Position numbers and translations under genes: made by a program
Part shown: piece by piece, positions 1 through 11,502 of the stretch
How positions within the stretch are numbered: position 1 is the first letter of the stretch
Layout of the letters: every line of letters starts with the position of its first letter
The notes under the pieces: generated by a model
Seen by the model: the letters and a program-made list of their open reading frames with translations, nothing else
Told to the model about the DNA's origin: nothing
The model's database searches: none
Assembly (NCBI GenBank): GCA_947044405.1
Contig: CAMRHE010000063.1
Coordinates: 5,382,501-5,446,500, forward strand
DNA length: 64,000 nucleotides
Origin: Leptodactylus fallax
Lineage: Eukaryota; Chordata; Amphibia; Anura; Leptodactylidae
Reading direction: 5' to 3'

Positions 1-159
1 GTATATAAAATATTTCTAGACTCCATATATCTTTATGTTGTCACATAATTTGTCTTCTAGGATTATTTGGTCTGCAGCTTTTTTTTTTTTGTAGAATATT
101 GTTACAGGTTGTCCAAGATTAGAAGAACATAGTTACCATGTTAAAAAAAAAAAAAATGT

Positions 160-295
160 GCCACACACATCCACAGGTTGTGTTGGGTATTGCAGCTCAG
201 GCTTGTTCACTTCAAATGGAACTAATCTGCAATGCCACCGACAACCCAATGACAGGAGTGGTGCTGTTTTTTGGTAAGAAAGCAGCCAGATTTTT
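160..295. repeat. Old MITE fragment related to 15565-15712
   Basis: Shares CCACAGGTTGTG, GGTATTGCAGCTCAG, CTGCAATGCC and AAGAAAGCAGCCA with the block at 15565-15712, about 75% identity by eye. Confidence 0.5.
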
Positions 296-519
296 GTATC
301 CCGGGCTTATAAATCTATATCTATATGGCATTCCTTTTGATTGGTCTAGTAGGTACAGCCTTGTTCACACTTGCATTAGTAGTGTTCAGGCTTTGTCACG
401 TAAAAGTATCACTTCAGGGATATACCTGATGCTTTAGCCCCATAGGACAGGGCATAATAAGTAGTGAATAGTGCTCACTTGCCCCAGAACAGGTTCTCAG
501 GCTGGTCATGTGGTCATCC

Positions 520-731
520 GGAGACCCGCCAAGAGAGAGTCTACGGAGACCCGCCAAGAGAGGGTCTGCGGAGACCCGCCAAGAGAGAGTCTACGGAGAC
601 CCGCCAAGAGAGAGTCTACGGAGACCCGCCAAGAGAGAGTCTACGGAGACCCGCCAAGAGAGAGTCTACGGAGACCCGCCAAGAGAGCAGTCTACGGAGA
701 CCCGCCAAGAGAGAGTCTACGGAGACCCGCG
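520..731 (+). repeat. 25-bp minisatellite, about 8.5 copies
   Basis: Unit GGAGACCCGCCAAGAGAGAG plus TCTAC, nearly perfect, with two variant units (GGGTCTGCG, and one with an extra base). It is open in all three forward frames because 25 is not a multiple of 3 and the unit lacks stops. This explains the overlapping short ORFs here; none looks like a gene. Confidence 0.9.
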
Positions 732-1764
732 TGTTACACTCTCATAGACTTACATAGAAACAGGACTTCCGACTGGTGCGTGAACCGGTCTGCGGATCAC
801 ATGACCAGACAGGACCTGTTCTGGAGCTCAATAATGTAAAAGACGTGACAGGCGAGTGCCAGCACCATTCACTACCTATAATAAAATATACCCCTGGAGT
901 AGGACTAACAGTGAATCTGCCAGGGAATGTGTTGCACTCAGGGACAAAACAAATCTACCCATTAATTGGTGAAGTAATAAAAGGTAAGAAAAAAAGAGAT
1001 GAGCCGACATCTAATGCCAGTCTGAGCACATCAGATTATACATTCAGGCCATGGCAAAAATCATTTTAAAGCAGCAGAAATAGAGATTTTTTTTTCTTCT
1101 CATTTTATATTTTGTTATATGGCAGGATATGGGATAAGAACAACAGAGGTAAAACAGTCACGTGATGTCAGGATGCTGAGCCATTCTGTACCATTATCCC
1201 TGCTGGGGTCCTCTAGGGAATGTGAACACTCTCGTGTTCATGGTCATGGAGGGCTTCATTACACCTGCCGTCCTATAGTATAAGCTGCCATGTCCCCTTC
1301 TCAGACAGATCCATCTCTGCCGGACGTCTTCATCTTTGACCATTATGAGCCAACTGGCCAATCAGGACTGCAGGAGGGACTGCATATAAACATGGCCGCT
1401 ACTGCCCTCCTAATATAATATTACATAAAGTCTCTCTCCAATTTTCCTAGATCCAGTGTTGGACTGGTCCAGCAGAGCACCACAGGATCGTCCGGGGGGC
1501 TCAGGCTCTTATACAATAATGGTCCACCAAATGTGAAGGGACTATGGACTATTTACTAGGGATTGTTGGAGGGTGGGTTCCAGAATCATTTTATCTGGAG
1601 GGGCCCAAAGAGTCTCAGTGCAACTCTCGCCAGAACCCATAAAGGTCAACAGGGACACTGAGCACCATCTACAAATTTACAACCCTAGAGAACCCCTCTG
1701 CACATTGGTATGGTAGGTACCGGTTACCTACAGTAGTACCAAAACAATACTTCATCCACTAGTC
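732..1764. other. No recognisable gene
   Basis: Between the 25-bp minisatellite and the first MITE I see only unassigned sequence. The overlapping short frames lack domain-like content. Confidence 0.6.
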
Positions 1765-2170
1765 TTAAAGGGGTGTTCCCGGACTAGGATATTGATGATA
1801 TCCTTAAGATAGACCATCAATATTACATTGGTAAAGTCCAACATCCAGGCACTATGCTGATCAGGTGTGAAGAGCTTGAAATGCTTGGGTGAGCTCCATA
1901 CCTCTTCTCAGACCAACATCATCACGCCCATTGGTCACATGGCCGTTCAGCAGCTCAGTCCCATTCAAATGAATGGGGAAGAGCTGCAACACCAAGGACA
2001 GCCACTATACGATGGACGGCGCTGTGCTTGGTAAGCAGTGAAGAGGCCTTGGCACTTATCCAAACGCCGCAGTCCCTTCATTCAGCTGATAGTGGGGGTT
2101 CCAGCAGGCGAATCTGATATTGATCACATTATCCTAAGGACCAGTGATCAATATCAGAGCACCCCTTTAA
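1765..2170. mobile_element. TTAAAGGGG-type MITE, full length
   Basis: Ends TTAAAGGGGTGTTCCCGGAC and the inverse CACCCCTTTAA, with inner inverted ATATTGATGATATCCTTAAG and CTAAGGACCAGTGATCAATAT. The interior has AGCTCAGTCCCATTCAAATG and GCTGTGCTTGGTAAGCAGTG, found in other copies. Confidence 0.8.
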
Positions 2171-2309
2171 GGCTGTGGTAACAGAGCACCATACGGCAGC
2201 CCAGAGAATGACTAAATATCCCAACCTGTTACGTAGTGACATCCCAGCAGGCAAGCAGACGGAATGGTGACATCACTTACAGAGGTTTGTAACGCTATAC
2301 AGGAAAAAG

Positions 2310-2687
2310 TACACACATTTAAAGGGTAAAACTGAACTTATTACAAGTTTACACATTTTCTGGAGTCTTTTCTTGCCATACAGATTTTGTTATCAAAAAT
2401 ATATTGCGCAGTCTATAGCTAGTTCAGATATTCATATTTACACGTTGGTAAAGCAAGCATCACCAAATACTTACAGAAATATGTACAAAAAAAACCAAAA
2501 GTTTACTTTACTGAAATATCATAAAAGATAAAAATAGAAATGCAGCGATAAATTAAGTTTTCACAGACCGAGGAGCTTACAAGAGTTCTCAGAGAAGAGG
2601 CCGCACTCTTAGGTCACGTCCGCCGGGTCCACACAGTCCAGTACTGAGAGCATCCACCATGTCAGGTGACTCTGCGGTTTCTGCCAT
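2310..2687 (-). other. cry1: Probable cry1 terminal 3' UTR exon
   Basis: The donor just after the cry1 stop needs an acceptor. The best candidate on the minus strand is TTCCTCACTACAG|ATGGCAG with the exon starting at 2687. Below it the sequence turns AT-rich and free of MITE signatures down to about 2310, like a 3' UTR. I find no canonical AATAAA. A TGTAATAAG at about 2342 followed by a TGTGTGTAC tract at about 2318 is the best polyadenylation candidate. The 3' end is a guess. Confidence 0.45.
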
Positions 2688-2962
2688 CTGTAGTGAGGAA
2701 AGAAGAGAGAATTATATATATTATATCTCTCCATCTACACACACATTGCTGCTGTGACGGTGGCGGCCATTGTGAGGGATGAATTATGGTAATTTTCACC
2801 AACATGGCAACTTTCAGGTAGGTCGTATGGTCAAAAATGATGCGCTAGTCTGGCGGTAGGAGGAGTCAATTCAATACAAAAGAACGCAACTTTATAGAGA
2901 CAAAAGCACTGGCAACAAATAGACGAATAGCAGCTTTTCGGTTCAGCACATGTATTCCAGGG

Positions 2963-3176
2963 TTAAAGGGGTTGTACCGGACTTCAAAAACATGGCTGCT
3001 TTCTTCTTCTCAGGAAGTGACATCATGTCTGTTGGTCACATGACCATGCTGCAGCTCAGTCCCATTCATTTCAATGGAATAGAGATGTGGCATTGCCATG
3101 TGACCAATGGATGTGATGTCACTTCCTGAGAAGAAGAAAGCAGCCATGTTTTCGAAGTCCGGCACAACCCCTTTAA
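2963..3176. mobile_element. Near-perfect hairpin MITE
   Basis: Begins TTAAAGGGGTTGTACCGGAC and ends with the inverse GTCCGGCACAACCCCTTTAA. The two arms of roughly 100 bp (ACATGGCTGCTTTCTTCTTC, then TCAGGAAGTGACATCA, inverted on the right) are about 90% identical, so the whole element can fold on itself. Confidence 0.85.
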
Positions 3177-3231
3177 AGGGTGTGTCAACATTACCCAGCC
3201 TATCACCCCAGCCCCACCAGAATTAAATGGG

Positions 3232-3440
3232 GTTTTCTCCTTGTGAGTAGCTGCCTCCGATGCCAAGATGTTGCCATTTTTGTCAATATGCAAATGGCTG
3301 TTTAGAGCAATGAGAGTGTCTCTGCTTACCTCTTTGGAGCAGCAAGGGCATTGTCATTGCTCCAAAAATCTCATTTGCATACTGACAAAAAAAAAAAAAA
3401 AAAAAGGGGTGATATCTCCGAAATGGAGGCAGCAATTCAC
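3232..3440. mobile_element. Hairpin MITE with ATATGCAAATG arms
   Basis: GTAGCTGCCTCCGATG and TTGTCAATATGCAAATGG on the left are mirrored by CTCATTTGCATACTGACAAA and GGAGGCAGC on the right. The right arm contains a 19-base poly-A. Confidence 0.7.
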
Positions 3441-5083
3441 ATGGGGATGACACTATTTGGTTCAAATGACTAACCTGTTTTCCCTGTGGGCCTAATAGGT
3501 GTCTGAGATAGGGAGATGTTTGGCATTGTACACATCAGTCCCTGTCCTTAATGTGGCTCAGTCTATACAGTACTGCAGAATATGTTGGGGCTATACAATT
3601 CATATGAACTGGGCTTAATGGTCAGACTAATATAGCTCCCTCCTTTACACACCAGTGACAGGTACAGGAGACTGCTATCTATATACTATTAACATCAGGC
3701 CTCATCTAGGAGCCATACAACGAACCGTCAGATGCTTCTCCGTCTAATGAGATGACTCTGCTGACCTTTCCCCAGCCTATACAGCAAAACTATGGAGAGG
3801 AAATGTCAGCTATGTGCACCACTAAATTGGAATATTTTAGGATTTTTTTTTCCCAATGAATTTAAAAAAGTCATACAGTGTACCTCCAGATATAAAAACT
3901 TTTCGTAAGTGAAAAGTTCAGATGAACATAAAGAAACTTTGTATTATATTTGATTAAGTAATAATGCTTCCTTCCCTACTTGTCAGACTGTTTCCTCCTC
4001 CTATCCTTTATTCCATATCCAGACTCAGACACAAATCTATGGAGGAAGAGGAGGAGGAGGCGGCTGCTGCCTGAACTAGTAAGTGATTTATTACATGTAT
4101 AGTAGTAGAGCATCATCTTGCTAAATACAGTAGAGTCAAAAGAGCCACCTGAGTAAGGCTTTATTCACACAATTATCATACAAATAAGACATAGAACAGC
4201 CATCACACATTCTTTGTTAACATTCATGTGAATAGAGACTAAAGACAATACACTGGTCAGCATAGAGTATAAATAAATATAGTGGTCACTATGACATACA
4301 TGTTAAAATAATTAAGATATACTGTATCTTATGGAAATAGGGAACTATAAGCTTTTTGTGTCTGCAGAGACACCATTCTGATTAAGAGTCCTGTGATTAC
4401 AGCAGCATAGGCACTGATACAAACAGGGGAGGCAAATAAGCTAATGTGATGTGAGCTAGTAGGTGTGCTGGCACAGTGGCCAGGCTGCCACAGTATGTAA
4501 TGTCAGGAGGTCCCTGTACACATTAGATAGATGTGTCTCAAACGAACTTCTGGCTTCAACAGCTACGACCAACTAACGTGCATGTCCAGCTTCATGTCAA
4601 GATTGGGGCCACGTCCCTACCCTCCAAGTACATATAGCACACAACACTTGTGGGAAATTTAGTAAAGAAACTACCATGTGCAAGCTTGCATCATGAAGCT
4701 GCCAATGTTCACATGACCTGCAGAACCTCCTGGGGTAGAGGATGCAACTATTCAGCACATATAGAGTGTATAACCTCAAGCACCTACGTCTAGCACATAG
4801 AACAAAGACCCAATGAGGATACTATGTGGGAATATAAAAGGGACGCCAGGCAGGATCAGAATGATAGGGCACTAAGCAGTAATCACAGCGCACCTCAGGA
4901 ACATCAGGAGACCTTGTTTCTCCATGACGTTACACACACCCCTAGTCTATGGCTGCTACATTGTCACCACAGTAAAGACAGCCCTAGATCGGACACAGAC
5001 AAGTTCACTGCGACTCAGGAGGGAATAACGGGGTTAAATTGGTGCTGACACAAAAGACCAGCACATGACAGACACTCACCAAG

Positions 5084-5187
5084 TTAGTGGCTGCTTTGCC
5101 GCTGGACCTTAGGTCCAACACTTTGGGTCTCCTCTTCTGGGTTGGGACGTTTGCCAGAAGACACCACAGAGTTCATACTGTTCCTCG
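5084..5187 (-). CDS. cry1: cry1 exon 13, C-terminus and stop codon
   Basis: Acceptor ACCCACAG|CG. It encodes [20 protein letters not shown] then [14 protein letters not shown] and TAA at 5086-5084. KRP...KVQR is the conserved bipartite nuclear localisation signal of the CRY1 tail. After TAA the exon reads CTTG and meets a strong donor GTGAGTG (5079-5078). It therefore probably ends at 5080 and splices to a 3' UTR exon. A junction only 4 nt after the stop should not trigger nonsense-mediated decay. Confidence 0.95.
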
Positions 5188-8100
5188 CTGTGGGTAGATA
5201 GGACATTGCTATAACAGATGGGCACAGACCAGACTAATCTACACCCCCGTATAGAGCATTCTCTATGGATTACAATACTGTATAGATTACTACCGTTCTA
5301 ATAGGTTACTCAACAGCAGCTTCTGAAAGAGTCCTGCACTCTTGTGAAATCATTTCCCGCTCTGCCATAACTACCTATAACCTTACAAAATCACAGGGTC
5401 TGGTCAGGTGACGTCAACTCGGCCAGTAAGTAAACCTATTAAACATGGACACCTACATCTTAGTGAACCTTTACACACACGAGTACTCTGACCAATACAC
5501 TGGACATATATCTGCTGTATGAGCACTTCCAAGTCTAGGCTTTGTTCACACTTGGCAGTAATGAAGCCGCTCAGTTTGGGAAAATCCTACAAACGGACTG
5601 AGAAGATCTATCAGAATCACTTACTCAGACTCTAGAGATCTACAAGATGGTGCTGTGAGGATGAGGAGAACTTGATAAAGTCTTCTCTATGAGATATGAA
5701 CACCCCTTTAAAAGTGATGACATCCTCCTGGGACAACCATTTAAAGGGGTTGTCTGGCTCTCTCTTTTTAACGTTTCATACAGCTGCTGAAGGGGGCAGG
5801 TACTGCCCGTTGCTCTGTCTCCAGTGCCAGCAGGTCCAATCTTGAGTTTACAGGTCCCCGGGGATCTTGTGTCATGTGACCACTGCAGCCAATCACAGGC
5901 CTCACCAGTCATGTGCAATTTGCGAAGAGGTGACTGCGGAGGTCTGATTGGCAGCAGCGGTCCCCTAGAACAGATGGGATTGGTTACTGGCGTTGTCAGC
6001 TAGGGGACCCGTATACAGATCTCCGGAACTGCTGCCGCTGGAAATGGAGGCAAGGGGAGAGGTAAAGTCAGACAACCCCTTTAAAGTATGGGGCTAGTCA
6101 CAGTTCCTTGTACAGCCAGTGGCCATGGTGGCGCTTTGCACGGAAAACTTAGATGTTGGGTTAACTCACTGCTTTGGGGCCTTCATTCTTGGGAATGGTG
6201 GGGGGCCCAGAGGTTGTACCGCCATTCATTATAAATTAATTACACAATGGGAAGACCCCTTTAATATCAAAGCAAGGCAAATCTAGATACCAAACCCATA
6301 AATAAATGCCACCCCCTGCCCTTCTTTACAGGGTTCAGGAGTGTATCACACATAGCCAGGTGTGAAGTATCTGAGCATGTATCTGAGCAGTAACTGTTCG
6401 GGTGCTCAGTAGTGCGATCATACTTGTAACTATGGTAACAGAGCAGGGACACCCTCGGGTCATCAATGTCTTCCACTACATGAAGGGTTCAGCAGTAATG
6501 AATGCGGCAAATGGGCAGGTGACATGAGTTACCGAGTCTGTAAGTCTGCCAGAGCCCGAGGGGGTTATATTAAGGATTACAGGAGTAGAAAACACAGACA
6601 CTGACTCCCCCTACTGGTCTTTATATTAGATTATTGTATTCTCCACAAGGAGAACATTCTAGATCATCTTTTCTCGGACCTTTGTGGTGAGTTTCCTCTG
6701 TTGAGCTCTGTTCACATTTCCAGAAAGCTTCAGCTTTTCACCGATGCAAACTGAAGCCTGACCCCATTAAAGGAGTTTCCATGAGTTACATATTGACAAC
6801 CTACCCATAGGATATTAGATCATTGAGGGTCTGATGTGATAGGTATTGCAACGCACTTGAATGGGACTGAGCTGCAAATAAGCCGAGTGACGATGAACGA
6901 ACACAAGAACACTGGCCTGTGATTCAGAAGTCGGACTTACCAGTGTGTCACTGCAAGCTGTTGATCTGTGGGTGTCCGAGGTACTGAACACTCACCGATC
7001 AGGTATTGATCATCTATCCTAAGTCATCAATATGTAACTCCCAGAGAGCAACAGGAGATCTTAGACGGAGTCTCTGATGCAGGTGTGAACCTCTTCCTTA
7101 ATGGTAAAGCCCCATACATTTCTATGAGGAATAAGAGAGGAACCCACAATGCAGAGTCCTGAGATAAGAAGCTCCAGAGTGATGTGATGGGGTAAGACAA
7201 GTACTTAGTAAGGTGGACATATCAGGAGGCTAGGCTATCCTCAGCACTTCTATACAACTGAATGTAGCAGAAGTGCAATGCTGGACTGCTGCTCCATATA
7301 AATGGGGGAGGGGCTCTGTATCCTGTCCTCATGATCGGTAGTGGTCAGACCTCCCCCCTTATCTACAGAATAAAGGATACATAGTACAATGCCTTTAAAG
7401 ATGACCTTTTATCACCTCCTCCAACTCTTTTCATCCTTTAATAGCCTCCCCGCTCTGATTCTGGTGCAGTTGGAATTCTTTTTCTAGCCCCCACCGTGCC
7501 TGAGCAGTTAGTTTTGGTACCTGATATACTAACTAGACTCCCTAATGTCAAATGAACGTTGTTAGCCAGGAGCAGACAAGGGGTGTGACTCTGAGCTCCA
7601 ATCAGAGGTGGACAGTTTCAGAGCTCAGAATCACGCCCCCTTGCTTGCTTCTGCCAGACACCACCCACTTGACATTAGGGAGTCTAGCCTAGTTAGCATA
7701 TTGGGCACCAAAACTAACTGCATCTATTGTTCAGGATCGTTGGGGGGGCTAGAGAAAAATTCCAACTGCGTTAGAAATGTAAAGAGCTGGAGTTGGTGGT
7801 GAAAGATCCTCTTTAAACGAAACGCAATATATCTTTTCAGAAGCAACTGAGAAGTAAAAGCCTTAGTGCGGCAGTTTGTGTGTACACAGTGAGGCTATTA
7901 TGGGATGTAAATGTAATTACCTTGTATTAAGTAGGACTGCTGGCTGTCTCCATGGCTGTAGTGCAGGATGCTGCTCCCCTGCCAGTAACCTGGGAGAGAG
8001 GACACCCAATTAATATCTCATTATATATTGTGTAAAGGGTCAAATCAATTAGACCAGTCACATGATCACTCAGTATACAGTAGAACCATGTTATACCCTC

Positions 8101-11100
8101 ATATAGGTGAAATTGGAGGGTCTCCTCCTACAGCAGGTATAAGGGGGCCCTGGTGCATGTAGAGGTACTAGAAGTGCACCCGACAGCCCCTTAAAGTTGA
8201 CATAATTCCCCTTCTGGTAGTTCATACCATTTCAGTTTACGATACTCAGTTACTACAGGAGGTCTCCAGCTCAGGATCTGCATCTCCTGGACCTATCCTT
8301 AATTACACAGACAACCTGCTGATTTTAAATGGACACTGTGTAATGCCTGGTTTTCCCATGTGGTGGCAGTGTAGAAAAACCTGAACACTTACTGCCAGAT
8401 TACAGCTATTTTTGGGGGTCCCAGGATGACACACTGTCATCCTATTGTCATGGGACAAGTAGGAATTATAAAAAGCAGAGAACCTTTCCCCACCTCTGCC
8501 ATACTAAGCTCTTTTTATCCTTTAAACAACTGCCTCTCCATTGATTCTGGCACAATAGGAATTTTTTTCTGTCCCCCACCGTCCCTGAGCAATAAACATA
8601 GGTAGTTTTGGTGCCTGATATGATAAATAGGTTTCTAATGTCAAGTGGGTGGTGTCAAGAAGGAGCAGACAAAGGAGGCATGGCTTAGCTCCAATCAGAG
8701 GCAGACAGCATCAGAGCTCAGAAACACACCCCCTTGCCTAACACCACCCACTTGACATTTGAAAGCCTAATTAGTATATCAATCACCACAACTAACAGCA
8801 CTGACTGCTCAAGAACGGTGGGGGCTAGAGAAAAAAAAAAAAAAAAAAAAAAATCACAACTATGCCAGAATCAGTGGAGAAGAGGCTATTAAAGAGCTGG
8901 AGGTGGTGAAAATGTCCTCTAAGTGGTTGGTTAATAACTTAGAAGACATTACACAGAGGCTGCACAGTTATGGCACCCATTGTATTCACCATCTCTGCGG
9001 CTCCCCGTTTCCTCACCTTGAGGCTTATGTATATACATCTGTATACCCCCTGGCCAGAGTTTCCACCATACCTTGGATGCCTCCAGTTCCTGAATGACTT
9101 TCTCCCTGGTTATTGGAGTTATTAGCAGAGTTGCCCTCGCCCGCTCCCATTTGAGACCCTGTGAGAAAGGTATAAAGCACATCCTATAAAAACAGAATAC
9201 GACACATGCAAGAGCGACCCACCCATCTAAAAATATAGGGCAGTCAGCTACTGCCTACATAATGGTGATCACACCTCGGCCCTATTTATAGCACTGCTAT
9301 CCTCTCGGGCCACATGAGGACCTGGGCACAAAACTTCACACCCAGAATAGAAAGGTCATTGTTAAATTGATATTTTTCCTCTTTGCAATGCAGAGGTCAT
9401 AAACCTTTTTAGGTCTCATCTAGCTGTATAAGGACTTGTTTTTTGCAGGATAAACTGTACTATTTGTAGGTGCCGAGTTTTTGGATTATAATCTAATAAA
9501 TGTATATGTCAGTCCATCATCCTGTGTATTACCAGTATACAGGCAGTTGTTAGGACATATCCAAGTATATCATACTCAACTATGTCCTGACAACAAGAGG
9601 ACAGACTGATCACACCGCCTGGGTTCTGTTAATGGTCCCTGGGCTATGGGCACATAGAAGGAACGGGGCCCTATTTATATACAGAAGCCCTCTAATGGGC
9701 AGTTTACCTCCATTGTTGCTGCAGCCTGGCATGCTGTCCCCCGGAGAATAACTCATTAGCCCACCGTTCCCATTCCCATTTGGATTAGAAGGCACTGATG
9801 CGAGAAGCCCTAGGAAAAAGATGACAAAATAATAAATTTCATATTTCATAAGTAAAGAAACCAGTCACATATTTATGGTGTATCCTAGTGATGTACCACA
9901 AAATAACTAGCCGCGTGGTAAATCTGAGGATAACGTATCGTGGTGTGAACTGCAGTCAACTCACCAAGTCCTCTGTATCGGGACAGCTGCTGGTAGATCT
10001 GCTTCATCCGTTCAATGTTCAGACGGCTGGCCTCTGCGTGATTCACCATTGGTTTGGGGTAATTTACCCCAATAATACATTTTGCAACCTTTTGTACTCC
10101 CTCGGGCGCATTCCAAGGATCGTAAATGTACTTTGGCGGGAAACCCTTCAAAATGGGTAAATAGCGCCTTGAAAAGAGAAAAATAAACGTCACTTCAGTG
10201 CAAAAATACAAGCGGCGGCTTATCTCAGAAACAAAAGGATCTGGCATGTAGGAATCCAGGATGCTTGACCCTTCTCTTCTCTGACAACAGGTACAAGTTA
10301 AAGGGGTTGTTTTTTTAGGCTTTAGAGCAAACACAGGGGCAACCGGGATGGATGTAAAAAAAACGACCCACTCACCTATCCCCTTTCCCTCCTGTGCCAG
10401 AAGTGGAGAGGCCCGAACAAGCACTGACACCAATGAGGTCTCAGAGCTGGTTTGTCTGGTTATAGCAGTCCCGGATGGGAGGGAAAGTGGATTGGGACTG
10501 TACAATGGAGTACTAAGGATAGGCGTTTTTTTTTTTTGTTTTTTTTATCATTTTCCATCTAACCCAGCCATCCCTGAGTTTGCCCTAAATCCTGAACAGA
10601 CCCTCTAAATCGTTTGGTTACGGAGACATACATTTAACCCTCTGTTCTCTGCTGACTCTATACAGCAAAACTGACAAGTGAGCGGCAGGAAACCATAATC
10701 TTCAGTTTGTAGGGTATTTTTTTTTTTTTTTAATGTAGAGTCACCCCTGGATTTTAATGGCCAAGTTGCTCAGAATACAAGGTATTATTTTGTTTTGGCG
10801 ACTGCCTGAAATAACACTTAAATTACCGGATGTAATCCCCATTGGGGTCCGTTCTTCTTCCAAAGCCAACTGGGCAATAACAGTGGAAAAACTGCTGGAA
10901 AAAGGAGCTGCAGGACAACCACATCCAGCTCCCGGCATTCACGCTCCAGTCCGCATCCAGTAAGAGCTCCTCAAAGACCTAAATAAAAAGACAAACTGGC
11001 CGTGAGTCAGCGGTGACATGTGCCAACGCCTCAATAACACGGCGGTAATTAAATGGCCGCCCATTGTCTGTGACTATTACGTAACTAGCCGGTTCTGCAG

Positions 11101-11460
11101 GTTGGCCTACATGACATACACAGGCACAGTCCTATTACCAATGGTCCAGTTGCTAAACACTGGCCCAGATTTATTGTTGTGGTGTAAAGGTTTGCACTGT
11201 GACTACTTGTATATCTGGACACAATTATAATTTATTACAGATAGTGTCACGCTGACAACCCCACACCCCATTAAACACACAGTGGAAAGGGCATAAGTGT
11301 CTGGTCACTGGGGGTCCAACCAATGGGAGCCCCAGGAGAACGAGGACCCTAAATCACTTCAATGGGGCTTCAAGGACCACAGTCCGCAATAAAAGTGAAT
11401 GGAGTGCAGGGAATAAGTGTCTAATTAGAAACAAGCCCTTAAGGGGGCTTAAGTCTGGAG

Positions 11461-11502
<42 letters not shown>

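Larger units (their letters stand above)
2688..5079 (-). other. cry1: Probable intron between cry1 stop exon and 3' UTR exon
   Basis: 2.4 kb of non-coding sequence. It holds two hairpin repeats listed separately (2963-3176, 3232-3440). From 3480 to 5040 I see no gene and no strong repeat, only a purine-rich GAGGA tract near 4040. Confidence 0.45.
5188..7920 (-). other. cry1: cry1 intron 12
   Basis: Non-coding. It contains MITEs at 5742-6086 and 6776-7050 and the hairpin repeat at 7395-7815. A palindromic TGACGTCA at 5409-5416 is noted only as a chance-level match. No other exon fits the reading frame. Confidence 0.85.

Noticed and set aside
464..839. Three overlapping arginine-rich frames
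   Set aside because: Artefact of the 25-bp minisatellite, open in all forward frames.
1..2300. Exons of MTERF2, the gene beside CRY1 in mammals
   Set aside because: No long frame or MTERF-like repeat visible; the neighbour, if conserved, lies outside the window.
5409..5416. TGACGTCA in intron 12 and again at 20661-20668
   Set aside because: Isolated 8-mers in intron sequence with no supporting context.
9885..10505. A 206-codon minus-strand frame
   Set aside because: Only 10167-9965 is coding (cry1 exon 9); the rest is intron read-through with clear splice sites at the borders.
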